From NCBI RefSeq assembly GCF_019097845.1, contig NZ_JAHRGM010000001.1, positions 1 to 64,000 on the forward strand: a DNA stretch of 64,000 bases, in the 5' to 3' direction. The stretch's first letter is position 1, and each line of letters starts with the position of its first letter. A program made the position numbers and the translations under genes. Source of the DNA: Sphingobium sp. AS12. GTDB taxonomy: Bacteria > Pseudomonadota > Alphaproteobacteria > Sphingomonadales > Sphingomonadaceae. The notes below the pieces were generated by a model. The model was not told where the DNA came from and searched no databases. It worked only from the letters and a program-made list of their open reading frames with translations. This document shows positions 25,952-33,997 of this stretch, one piece after another.

Positions 25952-26275
25952 ATGACGACTTTCGACGATCGCGAACGGGCCTTTGAAAATATGTTCGCCC
26001 ATGACCAGGAAATGCAGTTCCGCATCCAGGCGCGCCGCAACCGGCTGCTGGGCGAATGGGCTGCGGTGAAGATGGGGCTGACCCCGGAAGAAACCGATTC
26101 CTATGCCAAGGCGGTGGTGCAGGCCGATTTCGAGGAAGCCGGTGACGAGGATGTCATCCGCAAGCTGGTGGGTGACATGACCTCCGCAGGCATCGACATC
26201 GACGAGCCGGGCGTGCGCGCCGCGCTCGAAGAGCAGGCGGTGATCGCTCGCCGCATGTTCATCGAAGCGCAGTAA
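25952..26275 (+). CDS. F1-ATPase inhibitor, zeta subunit type (DUF1476)
   Basis: A 107-residue protein of the DUF1476 family, the alphaproteobacterial zeta subunit that inhibits reverse ATP hydrolysis by F1F0-ATP synthase. The N-terminal inhibitory helix FDDRERAFENMFAHDQEMQFR and RRNRLLGEWAAVKMGL are diagnostic. ATG at 25952 starts the conserved MTTFDDRERAFE. It is followed 11 bases later by the BolA gene, with Grx4 beyond, a frequent order in this group. Confidence 0.92.
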   Translation: MTTFDDRERAFENMFAHDQEMQFRIQARRNRLLGEWAAVKMGLTPEETDSYAKAVVQADFEEAGDEDVIRKLVGDMTSAGIDIDEPGVRAALEEQAVIARRMFIEAQ

Positions 26276-26286
26276 GGCCGCCTGCG

Positions 26287-26520
26287 ATGCCGATGGCCGC
26301 CGATGATATTGCCGACATGATTCGCGCCGCGATCCCCGACGCCGATGTCGAAATTACCGATCTGGCGGGTGACGGCGACCATTATGCCGCGCGGGTGGTA
26401 GCGGAAAGTTTCCGCGGCATGAGCCGGGTGGCGCAGCAACGCGCCGTCTATGCCGCGCTCGGCGGGCGGATGGGGGGCGTGCTGCACGCCTTGCAACTGA
26501 CCACCGCGGTTCCCAACTAA
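26287..26520 (+). CDS. BolA/IbaG family protein
   Basis: A 77-residue BolA-fold protein. The core phrase GDGDHYAARVVAESFRGMSRVAQQRAVYAALG contains the conserved His and the FRGMSRVxQHR-like helix. With CGFS glutaredoxins, BolA proteins share a 2Fe-2S cluster used in iron sensing and Fe-S delivery; the Grx4 gene 59 bases downstream is its natural partner. Confidence 0.93.
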   Translation: MPMAADDIADMIRAAIPDADVEITDLAGDGDHYAARVVAESFRGMSRVAQQRAVYAALGGRMGGVLHALQLTTAVPN

Positions 26521-26579
26521 CGCGCATCACAGATTCGCGCCCGGTCGATCGGGCGCCAGACAGGAATGGACTTTCGATC

Positions 26580-26912
26580 ATGACCGACGCCGTGCATCAG
26601 CGGATTGCCGACATCGTGAGCGCCAACGACGTGGTGCTGTTCATGAAGGGCACGCCGCTCTTCCCCCAGTGCGGCTTTTCCAGCCGCGCTATCGCGATCC
26701 TGGAGCATCTGGGCGTCGCCTATGACACGGTCGACGTGTTGCAGGACCAGGCCGTCCGTCAGGGGATCAAGGCCTTTTCCGACTGGCCGACCATCCCGCA
26801 ACTCTATGTGAAGGGCGAATTTGTCGGCGGCAGCGACATCATGATGGAAATGTATGAAGCGGGCGAACTGCACCAGCTGATGACCGATCAGGGCGTCGCC
26901 GCGGCGAACTGA
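26580..26912 (+). CDS. grxD: Monothiol glutaredoxin Grx4 (CGFS type)
   Basis: A 110-residue monothiol glutaredoxin. The active site CGFS is at 31-34 in FMKGTPLFPQCGFS, and the glutathione-binding WPTIPQLYVKGEFVGGSDI is intact. It binds a 2Fe-2S cluster with glutathione and hands it to targets, alone or with BolA. Last gene of the ATPase inhibitor-BolA-Grx4 set, followed by a terminator. Confidence 0.96.
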   Translation: MTDAVHQRIADIVSANDVVLFMKGTPLFPQCGFSSRAIAILEHLGVAYDTVDVLQDQAVRQGIKAFSDWPTIPQLYVKGEFVGGSDIMMEMYEAGELHQLMTDQGVAAAN

Positions 26913-26935
26913 TCCACGTTCAGATATGACGTGAT

Positions 26936-26970
26936 AAAGGGCGGTCCGATCATCGGGCCGCCTTTTTTAT
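26936..26970 (+). terminator. Rho-independent terminator after grxD
   Basis: GGCGGTCCGA and TCGGGCCGCC form a 10-bp stem (one wobble) with a short loop, followed by TTTTTT. Confidence 0.88.
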
Positions 26971-27207
26971 TGCTGGATTTAGGGGAGCCACCGGGTTGGG
27001 GGTGCCGACGGAGATCGGCCAGCACCCCCAGGGTAGTTACACGGTGGGTTACGGGAAAAAGAGGTGCAACCGCCGTGCCAAAAACAGCAGGGCACGCAAA
27101 TCCGCAGTTACAAGGGTTAACGGCGCGCGTGACGCTGCGGCATCTGTCAAATATTCCGACATTTTGGGGTTGCTCTAGTGACATAGCCGACGGCGATTTT
27201 GCCCCCG
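26971..27207. other. Non-coding leader-like region upstream of blaI-type gene
   Basis: No convincing gene. Two hairpins are visible: GGGGGTGC/GCACCCCC (26998-27005, 27022-27029) and CGTGCC/GGCACG around 27075-27097. The rest is unstructured by eye. Part of a 354-base gap between grxD and the BlaI-type gene. Confidence 0.4.
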
Positions 27208-27244
27208 TTGACTACAATCGTAATCAATGCGATTACATCTGTAG
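27208..27244 (+). promoter_or_regulatory. Promoter overlapped by a BlaI-type operator
   Basis: TTGACT (27208-27213), a 17-base spacer and GATTAC (27231-27236) make a sigma-70-like promoter. It is covered by an inverted repeat CTACAATCGTAATC (27212-27225) and GATTACATCTGTAG (27231-27244), matching at 11 of 14 positions. Each half contains TACAnnnGTA, like BlaI/MecI boxes. A repressor bound here would block both promoter elements. Confidence 0.72.
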
Positions 27245-27266
27245 TTGAACAAGAGGCAAGAGTCGC

Positions 27267-27644
27267 GTGGCGCAGACGGGTGAAAAGATCAGCGAAGCCG
27301 AACTGGTGGTGATGGAGGCATTGTGGGAGCAGTCGCCGCTGACCGCCAATGACGTGGCCGATCGCGTCACCGACGCCCGCGACTGGAGCGCGCAGACGGT
27401 CAAGACATTGCTGTCGCGGCTGATGGCCAAGGATGTGATCGCCGCCGATCAGGATGGCCGCCGCTTCCTCTACCGGCCACTGGTCGCGCGGGAGGATTAT
27501 GTCGCCAGCGAATCGGGGCGACTGGTCAACCGGCTGTTCGGCGGCCGGGTATCGCCGCTGGTCGCGCAACTGGCCAGTCAGGACCAGTTGACCGACGATG
27601 ACATTGCCGAGCTTGAGGCAATCCTGAAAGGGCTGAAATCATGA
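27267..27644 (+). CDS. BlaI/MecI/CopY family repressor
   Basis: A 125-residue winged-helix repressor. The family core is ISEAELVVMEALWEQSPLTANDVADRV, QTVKTLLSRLMAKDVI and DGRRFLYRPLVAREDYV, with a C-terminal dimerisation helix. The start is GTG at 27267. It overlaps the M56 peptidase gene by ATGA, the classic BlaI-BlaR1 layout in which the membrane peptidase inactivates the repressor. It probably represses its own operon through the site at 27212-27244. No beta-lactamase gene is nearby. Confidence 0.93.
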   Translation: MAQTGEKISEAELVVMEALWEQSPLTANDVADRVTDARDWSAQTVKTLLSRLMAKDVIAADQDGRRFLYRPLVAREDYVASESGRLVNRLFGGRVSPLVAQLASQDQLTDDDIAELEAILKGLKS

Positions 27645-29170
27645 ACGTCTGGATGGTCGAAACGCTGATTGCCACGACGCTGCTGATGGCGCTGGTCATG
27701 CTGCTGCGCCGACCGGTGGCGCGCTGGCTGGGGGCAGGGGCAGCCTATTGCCTTTGGGCGGTGCCTTTCGCCCGGATGCTGCTGCCAGCGCTGCCCGGCG
27801 ATGTCGCCAGCCCCTCGCCGCTGCATGTCGCTGTCGATCAGGCGGGCCTGCCCGACCTGCTGACCGTCACGCCGATGGCACAGGTGGCGACCGACACCGC
27901 CTTCCCCTGGCTGGAGCTTGGCATCGGCCTCTGGTTTGCCGGGATGCTGGCATTCCTCATCATCCAAGCGGTCGGCTATGCGCGGTTCCGGCGGCACATG
28001 CTGACCGGCGCGACGCCGATTGGCGAGGACGGCCGCATCCGCCTGATCACCAGCCCGCACGCCAGCGGCCCGCTTGCCTTTGGCGTGTTCCAGCCCTTCA
28101 TCGTCCTCCCCGCCGATTTCGCCCTGCGCTATGATGCGCTGGAACAGGAAATGGCGATCGCGCATGAACGCGCGCACCATAGCCATGGTGATCTGGCCGC
28201 GAATCTGGTCGCGCTGGCGCTGCTCGCCATCCACTGGTGCAACCCGATCGCGTGGATCGCTTACCGCGCCTATCGCGCCGATCAGGAAACCGCCTGCGAT
28301 GCCCGCGTGCTGGCGCTCTATGGCCAGGATCAGGCCCATATCTATGGTCGCGCGATCCTGAAAGCCGCCGGTGGCCGCCAGTTCGCCGCCGCCTGTCATC
28401 TGACCCGAATCACCACCTTGAAGGGGAGGCTCATCATGCTTTCGCGCCACGAAATTTCGCTCCAGCGGATCAGCTGGGGCATGGCCGCCGTCGCCATCGT
28501 CACCGCCACGGGCCTCGCGCTCACCGCATCGGGCAGCCGCGCCGCGCAGCAGATGGCGGCGATCAGCGACAGGGTCGAAACCGCCGATTTTGCCCGGCTT
28601 TCAAACCTGGTCGCACAATCCGCCGCCGCCAGCGTGCCGCAGACCGCCGATGAATGGCCGGAAACCCCTGCCGTCCCCACTGCGGCGACCATCGACACCG
28701 CAGCGACCGCCGCAGTGCCGCCTGCGCCAACCGCTCCGATCGTCCCTGCCGCCGATATGGTGGCGCCGGTAGCGCCAGTGCCGCCCATGCCCTCGGTGCC
28801 GTCAGTGACCGTGCGCGAAGAGAAGAACGCGATCACCATCACCCACGCCGATGGCCGGATCGAGCGCCACCACATCCCGACCGAGGCCGAAATCCGCCGC
28901 ATGGTGCCGCGCGTCGATGTCCGCAACGGCTGTGAGGGCGATCAGACCGTCAGCAAGCGTGAAAGCGTGGACAGCGATGGGCGCCGCACCATCCGCATCC
29001 GCATCTGCGAGGCGCAGATCGAGGCGCAGGCCCATCGGGCTGCCCGCGCCGGACTGGTGACGGCCCGCGCCCAGGTCGCCCGCACCGCCCATATGACCGA
29101 CCGCATCCGCGCCGAGGTGCTGCGCGACCTGGACGATGAAATTGCCAAGATAGACGGGCAGGCGGACTGA
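27641..29170 (+). CDS. M56 (BlaR1-type) membrane metallopeptidase
   Basis: A 509-residue membrane protein. Hydrophobic segments lie near 8-22, 32-48, 90-112 and 285-302, and the zinc motif HERAH is at 175-179 in MAIAHERAHHSHGDL, followed by DQETACDARVLALYG, the second family motif. The C-terminal ~200 residues have a Pro/Ala/Val-rich linker (about 330-390) and a charged tail with VREEKNAITITHADGRIERHH. There is no penicillin-binding sensor domain as in BlaR1, so the signal is not obviously a beta-lactam. It likely cleaves or relieves the partner repressor. Confidence 0.88.
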   Translation: MNVWMVETLIATTLLMALVMLLRRPVARWLGAGAAYCLWAVPFARMLLPALPGDVASPSPLHVAVDQAGLPDLLTVTPMAQVATDTAFPWLELGIGLWFAGMLAFLIIQAVGYARFRRHMLTGATPIGEDGRIRLITSPHASGPLAFGVFQPFIVLPADFALRYDALEQEMAIAHERAHHSHGDLAANLVALALLAIHWCNPIAWIAYRAYRADQETACDARVLALYGQDQAHIYGRAILKAAGGRQFAAACHLTRITTLKGRLIMLSRHEISLQRISWGMAAVAIVTATGLALTASGSRAAQQMAAISDRVETADFARLSNLVAQSAAASVPQTADEWPETPAVPTAATIDTAATAAVPPAPTAPIVPAADMVAPVAPVPPMPSVPSVTVREEKNAITITHADGRIERHHIPTEAEIRRMVPRVDVRNGCEGDQTVSKRESVDSDGRRTIRIRICEAQIEAQAHRAARAGLVTARAQVARTAHMTDRIRAEVLRDLDDEIAKIDGQAD

Positions 29171-29208
29171 CCCGCGCGCTCTACTGCATCGACAGGATTG
29201 CGAAGGCG

Positions 29209-29245
29209 AAAGCCATCCATGGGTCCGCCTGTGGATGGCTTTTTT
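29209..29245 (+). terminator. Rho-independent terminator after the M56 gene
   Basis: AAAGCCATCCA and TGGATGGCTTT form the stem, with about ten bases between, ending in a T-run at 29240-29245. Confidence 0.88.
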
Positions 29246-29432
29246 GTGGGCCGTGAAGGTCAGGCCATCGGTGCGATCGCCTTCACCCTCAGCCCGAATC
29301 ACCCGATGGCGCACACATGCGTCGAGCGCCTGATCGGCATCGATCAGGCGCTCGGACAGGACGCGACGGTCCCAATATCAGACAAGGCTTGCCGACCGTC
29401 GCAAAGGACGGCGGCGGGCCTCACCGCATGGC

Positions 29433-29558
29433 TTAGCCCTGGCGGGCCTTGAAGCGGCGATTGGTCTTGTTGATCACATAGGTGCGGCCACGACGGCGGA
29501 TCACGCGGTTATCGCGATGACGGTCCTTGAGCGACTTGAGCGAGTTGCGGATCTTCAT
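29433..29558 (-). CDS. rpmJ: 50S ribosomal protein L36 (zinc-free type)
   Basis: A 41-residue, very basic protein read from ATG at 29558: [19 protein letters not shown], then [21 protein letters not shown]. This is L36 of the C-minus type, lacking the CCCH zinc ligands, as in many alphaproteobacteria. AAGGCAGA precedes the start. Single gene, convergent with the M56 gene terminator. Confidence 0.96.
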   Translation of the reverse strand: MKIRNSLKSLKDRHRDNRVIRRRGRTYVINKTNRRFKARQG

Positions 29559-29758
29559 GGAAGTCTGCCTTCTTAGAATCTGGCTTTAGCGGAAAATCGA
29601 AGCGCTGCCCCTATGGGCGGGACGGCCTTAAGTCAAGTCCGGCAGCACGACTTTTGCCTCTGTTCATCCCTCATGCAGCAAGTTGATGGCTTGGAGCGTT
29701 GGAGGGAATTATGCCGTCCGCGTCGTTTAGCGGAATATGCCCCGTTGGAGTAGATGCC

Positions 29759-30358
29759 ATGTCGAAGCGCCTGATTCTTGCTGCCAGCCTTGCCTTAGCC
29801 TTAAGCGCCTGTGCAACGGCGATTCCCCCGGTGGAGGTCACCCGCTTCCATATCGGTGATCCCGCGCGCAGCGGCACGATCGCGGTGGAGGAAATGCGCG
29901 GCAATCCTGACATCAGCCTGGAATTCCGCACCTATGCCGCCGCCGTGACGCAGGAATGGCAGCGGGTCGGCTTCACCCCGGTCGTAGCGGGCGCAACCAG
30001 CGACTATGTCGCCAGCGTCGCCTTCCGCCGCAGCTTTCGCCCCGCTGGCATCGACCGCAGCAGCGACAAGCCGGTCAGCGTCGGCGTGGGCGGCGGTATC
30101 GGCAGCGGCGGCTATTCCGGGCTGGGCGTGGGCATCGGCATCAACCTGTCGGGCAAGCCCAAGGATATTGTCACGACCGAATTGCAGGTGCAGCTGCGCC
30201 GTCGTGCCGATTCGACCATGATCTGGGAGGGCAGGGCGCTAACGGAAGCCCGCGAAGGCACGCCCGCCGCGCAGCCGGGTCTGGCCGCACAAAAGCTGAG
30301 CGCGGCGCTGATCGGGGGCTATCCCGGCGAATCCGGGCGCACTATAACCGTCAAATGA
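29759..30358 (+). CDS. DUF4136 family lipoprotein
   Basis: A 199-residue exported lipoprotein. ATG at 29759 has GGAG upstream and gives [16 protein letters not shown] with lipobox LSAC. The domain matches DUF4136: [29 protein letters not shown], a glycine-rich [20 protein letters not shown] stretch and [20 protein letters not shown]. Function unknown; probably outer-membrane anchored. The stop overlaps the M14 peptidase start (ATGA), so the pair is coupled. Confidence 0.85.
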   Translation: MSKRLILAASLALALSACATAIPPVEVTRFHIGDPARSGTIAVEEMRGNPDISLEFRTYAAAVTQEWQRVGFTPVVAGATSDYVASVAFRRSFRPAGIDRSSDKPVSVGVGGGIGSGGYSGLGVGIGINLSGKPKDIVTTELQVQLRRRADSTMIWEGRALTEAREGTPAAQPGLAAQKLSAALIGGYPGESGRTITVK

Positions 30359-31485
30359 CCATCTCCATCACCAGCGCATTCGATAGCGGCAATATCCGCG
30401 TCCTTTCCATCACCGACACGTCAGCGGGCGCCCGCGCCGAGCTGGAAATCGTGACCGACCATCAGAGCGATTTCTATCAATGGTTCCATTTCCGCGTGGC
30501 CAATGCGGCGGGACGCGCCTTGGAACTGGCGATCGTCAATTGCAGCGGCTCGGCCTATCCCGATGGCTGGGCCGATTATAAGGCGCGGGTGAGCGAGGAT
30601 CGCGAGACTTGGAGCCAGGCCGATACCAGCTATGCCAATGGCACGCTGACGATCCGGCTGGAGCCGGACAGCAATGCGCTCTGGGTCGCCTATTTCGCGC
30701 CCTATTCGATGGAGCGCCACCATGATCTGATCGCCTTTGCCGCCTGCCAGCCCGGCGTTACCCATCGCGAACTGGGGTTGACGCTGGATGGCCAGCCAAT
30801 CGACCTGCTGACCATTGGCGAAGGGCCAAAGCAGGTGTGGCTCTATGCCCGCCAGCATCCCGGCGAAACCATGGCGCAGTGGTGGATGGAAGGCGCGATC
30901 GAACGTTTGTGCGACGAGGAGTATTCGGTTGCCCGTCTGCTGCGGCAACAGGCGACGATCCATCTGGTGCCAAACATGAACCCGGACGGCAGCCGCCGGG
31001 GCCATTTGCGCACCAATGCCGTCGGCGTGAACCTGAACCGCGAATGGCATGAACCGTCGATGGAGCGCAGCCCGGAAGTGTTTCTGGTCCGCGCGGCGAT
31101 GGACGCAACCGGCGTCGATCTCGCCATCGACGTGCATGGCGACGAAGCCATCCCCGCCGTGTTCATCGCCGGTTTTGAAGGCATCCCGTCAATCACTGAG
31201 CGCCAGCTGACCCTCTACCACCGCTATCGCGACACGCTGGCCGCCCGCACGCCCGATTTCCAGACGCGGCTGGGCTATCCGGTGGCGGGTGAAGGGCGGG
31301 CAAACCTGTCCATGTCCACCAATCAGGTCGCCGAACGCTTCGGCGCGGTGGCGATGACGCTGGAAATGCCGTTCAAGGATAATGACGACCTGCCCGACGC
31401 CGATTATGGCTGGTCCCCTGCGCGCTCTGCGCAACTGGGCAAGGATTGCCTGGCCGTGCTGGCAGAGATGATCGGGGATATTTGA
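30355..31485 (+). CDS. M14 family zinc carboxypeptidase, cytosolic carboxypeptidase-like
   Basis: A 376-residue enzyme of the M14 family, CCP-like subgroup. The N-terminal beta domain typical of CCPs ([20 protein letters not shown]) precedes the catalytic part. Zinc ligands are His168 and Glu171 in [13 protein letters not shown] and His261 in IDVHGDE; NLNREW and TLEMPFKD supply the arginine and catalytic glutamate regions. No signal peptide, so it is cytosolic. The start overlaps the DUF4136 stop by 4 bases. Confidence 0.93.
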   Translation: MTISITSAFDSGNIRVLSITDTSAGARAELEIVTDHQSDFYQWFHFRVANAAGRALELAIVNCSGSAYPDGWADYKARVSEDRETWSQADTSYANGTLTIRLEPDSNALWVAYFAPYSMERHHDLIAFAACQPGVTHRELGLTLDGQPIDLLTIGEGPKQVWLYARQHPGETMAQWWMEGAIERLCDEEYSVARLLRQQATIHLVPNMNPDGSRRGHLRTNAVGVNLNREWHEPSMERSPEVFLVRAAMDATGVDLAIDVHGDEAIPAVFIAGFEGIPSITERQLTLYHRYRDTLAARTPDFQTRLGYPVAGEGRANLSMSTNQVAERFGAVAMTLEMPFKDNDDLPDADYGWSPARSAQLGKDCLAVLAEMIGDI

Positions 31486-31515
31486 TTCCGCGACTGATGC
31501 GCTACTACCCAAACT

Positions 31516-31630
31516 CCGTTCGTCCTGAGTAGCCGCTGAGCTTGTCGAAGCGGCATATCGAAGGAAGCGCATGGACGCGATGCTTCGATATGGGCCTTCG
31601 ACAAGCTCAGTCCCTACTCAGCACGAACGG
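31516..31630. repeat. Inverted repeat, TTCGACAAGCTCAG family (copy 1)
   Basis: CCGTTCGTCCTGAGTAG ... CTACTCAGCACGAACGG form the outer arms, with GAGCTTGTCGAAG and CTTCGACAAGCTC inside. Related copies are at 42105-42199, 54962-55056 and 62791-62878. It lies between the convergent M14 and DUF2218 genes. Confidence 0.85.
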
Positions 31631-31654
31631 TAATTTTAACAACAGGCACACAGC

Positions 31655-31933
31655 CTATTTCCAATCAAATGCCAGCGGTGCCTCGCGAAACGCAAAGCGG
31701 TCGAGATGGTCTGCAACCACCTTCTTGAACACCGCGACATCGGCGTCGGCGGTCGGATCGATCGTCACCACTAGCGCCTCCTCCTGCGCGGCCATGCGGA
31801 TCGGCCCCATCGGAAAGGCGATAACGCCCGATTGCGGATCAAACTCGGTTGCGAACTTGTGGCTCCAATGTTTGCACAGCTGCTGGAGATAGCGGCTGGC
31901 GTTGGGCGTGGGGACATGGGCGGTCAGCGTCAT
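31655..31933 (-). CDS. DUF2218 family protein
   Basis: A 92-residue protein of the DUF2218 family, recognised by RYLQQLCKHWSHKF, the central FPMGPIRMAA and the C-terminal VVADHLDRFAFRE. Homologues lie near iron or siderophore genes in many bacteria; the biochemical role is unknown. It starts 4 bases after the PadR stop, so the two form an operon likely repressed by PadR. Confidence 0.9.
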   Translation of the reverse strand: MTLTAHVPTPNASRYLQQLCKHWSHKFATEFDPQSGVIAFPMGPIRMAAQEEALVVTIDPTADADVAVFKKVVADHLDRFAFREAPLAFDWK

Positions 31934-31937
31934 GACT

Positions 31938-32588
31938 TTAAAGCCTTTCGATCTTGGTGGCAGCCTCGTCGATCAGGGACGCGACGTCGAACATGGTCTG
32001 GGCATCGGCCCCTTCCTTTTCAAGCCGCCCCTGGATCGCCATGCGCAGATTGTGCATGGCGCGGCGTAAGGGCGCGCTATCGGTGCGCTCGGCCTTTTGC
32101 GCCAGCGACGCGATCCGCTCCATCACCAGCGTCAGTCCCGCCTGATGCTCAGCCAGATAGGCCGTGCCTTCGTCGGTAATCGCAAACAGCTTACGGCTGC
32201 CCTGTCCCGGTTGCTCGGCGATCAGGCCCATGTCGGCCAGCAGGGTGAGCGTGGGATAGACCACGCCGGGGCTGGGCGCATAGACCTCGCCGGACAGGCT
32301 TTCAATCTCGCGGATCAGGTCATAGCCATGGCGCGGCGTGTCGGCGATCAGCTTGAGCAGGATCAGCTTAAGCGCGTCATTGTCGAACAACCGCCGCCGC
32401 CCGCCGCCGCGCCCGCCATGACCGCCCCGTCCGCCGCCGCCCATCGGCCCATCGCCGAACGTATCGCCGCCGCGCCCGAAGCCGCTGCGGCCAAAACCGT
32501 CAGGGCCGGCAAAGCGGCCATGACCGCGCAGGCCATGCCCATGGTGAGGGCCGCCATGGCCGCCTTGTGTGTGAGAGAAATGCATCAT
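31938..32588 (-). CDS. PadR-family regulator with Gly/His-rich N-terminus
   Basis: A winged-helix repressor of the PadR family, 216 residues from the ATG at 32588 (32609 and 32585 are alternatives). The PadR core is LKLILLKLIADTPRHGYDLIREIESLSGEVYAPSPGVVYPTLTLLADMGLI. The first ~60 residues are a Gly/His tract (HGGPHHGHGLRGHGRF, RGGHGGRGGGRRR) that could bind metal. The C-terminal helix mediates dimers. Palindromic AT-rich sites upstream suggest autoregulation. Confidence 0.9.
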   Translation of the reverse strand: MMHFSHTQGGHGGPHHGHGLRGHGRFAGPDGFGRSGFGRGGDTFGDGPMGGGGRGGHGGRGGGRRRLFDNDALKLILLKLIADTPRHGYDLIREIESLSGEVYAPSPGVVYPTLTLLADMGLIAEQPGQGSRKLFAITDEGTAYLAEHQAGLTLVMERIASLAQKAERTDSAPLRRAMHNLRMAIQGRLEKEGADAQTMFDVASLIDEAATKIERL

Positions 32589-32609
32589 TTGTCTTTCAGT
32601 ATGTTTCAT

Positions 32610-32680
32610 GATGCATTGAGATATATCGTAATTATTTGGATCGTCAAGAGATAAGATATATCTTTTATATCTTGAGAGCG
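32610..32680 (-). promoter_or_regulatory. AT-rich promoter/operator region of the padR-type gene
   Basis: Unlike its surroundings, this gap is AT-rich. It contains AAGATATATCTT, a perfect 12-bp palindrome at 32653-32664, and GATATATCG at about 32620-32628. On the minus strand TTGACG at about 32642-32647 could be the -35 element. The repeats of ATATC are the obvious binding sites for the PadR protein. Confidence 0.55.
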
Positions 32681-33922
32681 TCAGAGTGCGGCGAAATCGA
32701 TCGCAGCGTGCCGGTCAAGAGCCCGCGAATGATCCTCCAGCGGATATTTGAGACCGCTGGCGCAGTTGAACAGCAGCGCACGCTCATCGCGTCCGATCAG
32801 CCCTTCGTCCAGCGCCCGGCTATAGGCGGCCAGGGTCGCGCCGCCTTCCGGGCAGAGCAGCAGGCCATCGTCGCGCGCCACATCGCGCACCGCCGCGCTG
32901 ATCGCGGCATCCGACACGGCCAGCGCCGCGCCGCCGCTTTCCCGCACCGCGCGCAGGATCAGGAAGTCGCCCACCGCGCGCGGCACGCGGATGCCCATGG
33001 CGATGGTGTGGGCATCCTCCCAGCGTTCGGCGAATTCCACGCCCTGATCGAAGGCTCGGACCATCGGTGCGCAGCCCTCGGCTTGCACCGCGAACATTTT
33101 GGGGCGCTTAGATCCGATGAAGCCGATCTGCTCCAGCTCATCAAACGCCTTCCACATGCCGATCAGGCCAGTACCGCCGCCGGTGGGGTAGAAAATCGCG
33201 TCGGGCAATTCCCAGTCCAGCTGCTCGGCCAGTTCCAGCCCCATCGTTTTCTTGCCCTCGATCCTATAGGGTTCCTTCAGCGTCGAGAAATCGAACCAGC
33301 CGCGTTCCTTCGCGCCTTGCCCGACGATCGCGCCGCAATCGTCGATCAGCCCGTTGACGCGATAGACCCGCGCACCCTGCGCCGCGATTTCCCGCACGTT
33401 GATTTCGGGCGTGTCGTCGGGACAGAAGATGATCGCCTCCACCCCGGCGACCGCGGCATAGGCGGCCAGCGCCGCGCCCGCATTGCCGTTGGTGGGCATG
33501 GCGATCTGGGTCACGCCCAGTTCCTTGGCCATCGACACCGCCATCACCAGCCCGCGCGCCTTGAAGGAGGCGGTGGGCAGGCGGCCCTCATCCTTGGCGA
33601 TCAGATGGGCGCCACCCAGCCGCGCGGCGGTTCGCGGCAGCGGGACCAGGGGCGTCGCATTTTCGCCCAGGCTGATGATGTTGGCGGTGTGCCGCACCGG
33701 CAGCAATTCGCGCCAGCGCCACAGATCCATGGGCCGCTGCGCCAATGCGTCCTTGGTCAGCGTAGCCCGCACCCTCTCCAGATCATAACGCACCAGCAAC
33801 GGCTTCCCCGCCGCCGACAGCCCATGCAATTGGTCCGCCGCATAACGTTCGCCGGTCAGCGAACATTCCAGATGGGTGACGAAGGTGGGGCGATCGGTGG
33901 TGAGGTTCAGATCGTGGCGCAA
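32681..33922 (-). CDS. thrC: Threonine synthase
   Basis: A 413-residue PLP enzyme converting O-phosphohomoserine to threonine. PLP lysine is K121 in RLPTASFKARGL; the phosphate-binding MPTNGNAGAALAAYAA and FYPTGGGTGLIGMWKA are typical of threonine synthases. The N-terminal THLECSLTGERY matches the class with a zinc-ribbon-like start. Single gene, 75 bases upstream of grpE on the same strand but separated by a hairpin repeat. Confidence 0.9.
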   Translation of the reverse strand: MRHDLNLTTDRPTFVTHLECSLTGERYAADQLHGLSAAGKPLLVRYDLERVRATLTKDALAQRPMDLWRWRELLPVRHTANIISLGENATPLVPLPRTAARLGGAHLIAKDEGRLPTASFKARGLVMAVSMAKELGVTQIAMPTNGNAGAALAAYAAVAGVEAIIFCPDDTPEINVREIAAQGARVYRVNGLIDDCGAIVGQGAKERGWFDFSTLKEPYRIEGKKTMGLELAEQLDWELPDAIFYPTGGGTGLIGMWKAFDELEQIGFIGSKRPKMFAVQAEGCAPMVRAFDQGVEFAERWEDAHTIAMGIRVPRAVGDFLILRAVRESGGAALAVSDAAISAAVRDVARDDGLLLCPEGGATLAAYSRALDEGLIGRDERALLFNCASGLKYPLEDHSRALDRHAAIDFAAL

Positions 33923-33965
33923 CGGGGTATCCTTTGGTCAGTACCCCCCGGCCCACTCTTGAAAA

Positions 33966-33987
33966 CCCCTCCCGCGAACGGGAGGGG
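33966..33987. repeat. G/C hairpin repeat (single copy)
   Basis: CCCCTCCCGC-ga-ACGGGAGGGG, the same hairpin as the pair at 10786-10878 with one changed base. It sits between the grpE stop and the thrC start. Confidence 0.75.
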
Positions 33988-33997
33988 TGGATATGTC

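Noticed and set aside
26971-27207. A riboswitch upstream of the BlaI-type gene.
   Set aside because: Two hairpins only, with no known aptamer consensus; the gene has its own promoter downstream of them.
26931-27248. A 105-codon open frame between grxD and the BlaI gene.
   Set aside because: It begins in the terminator and covers the promoter and operator.
29198-29452. An 84-codon open frame after the M56 gene.
   Set aside because: It starts inside the terminator hairpin and runs into rpmJ; no ribosome site.
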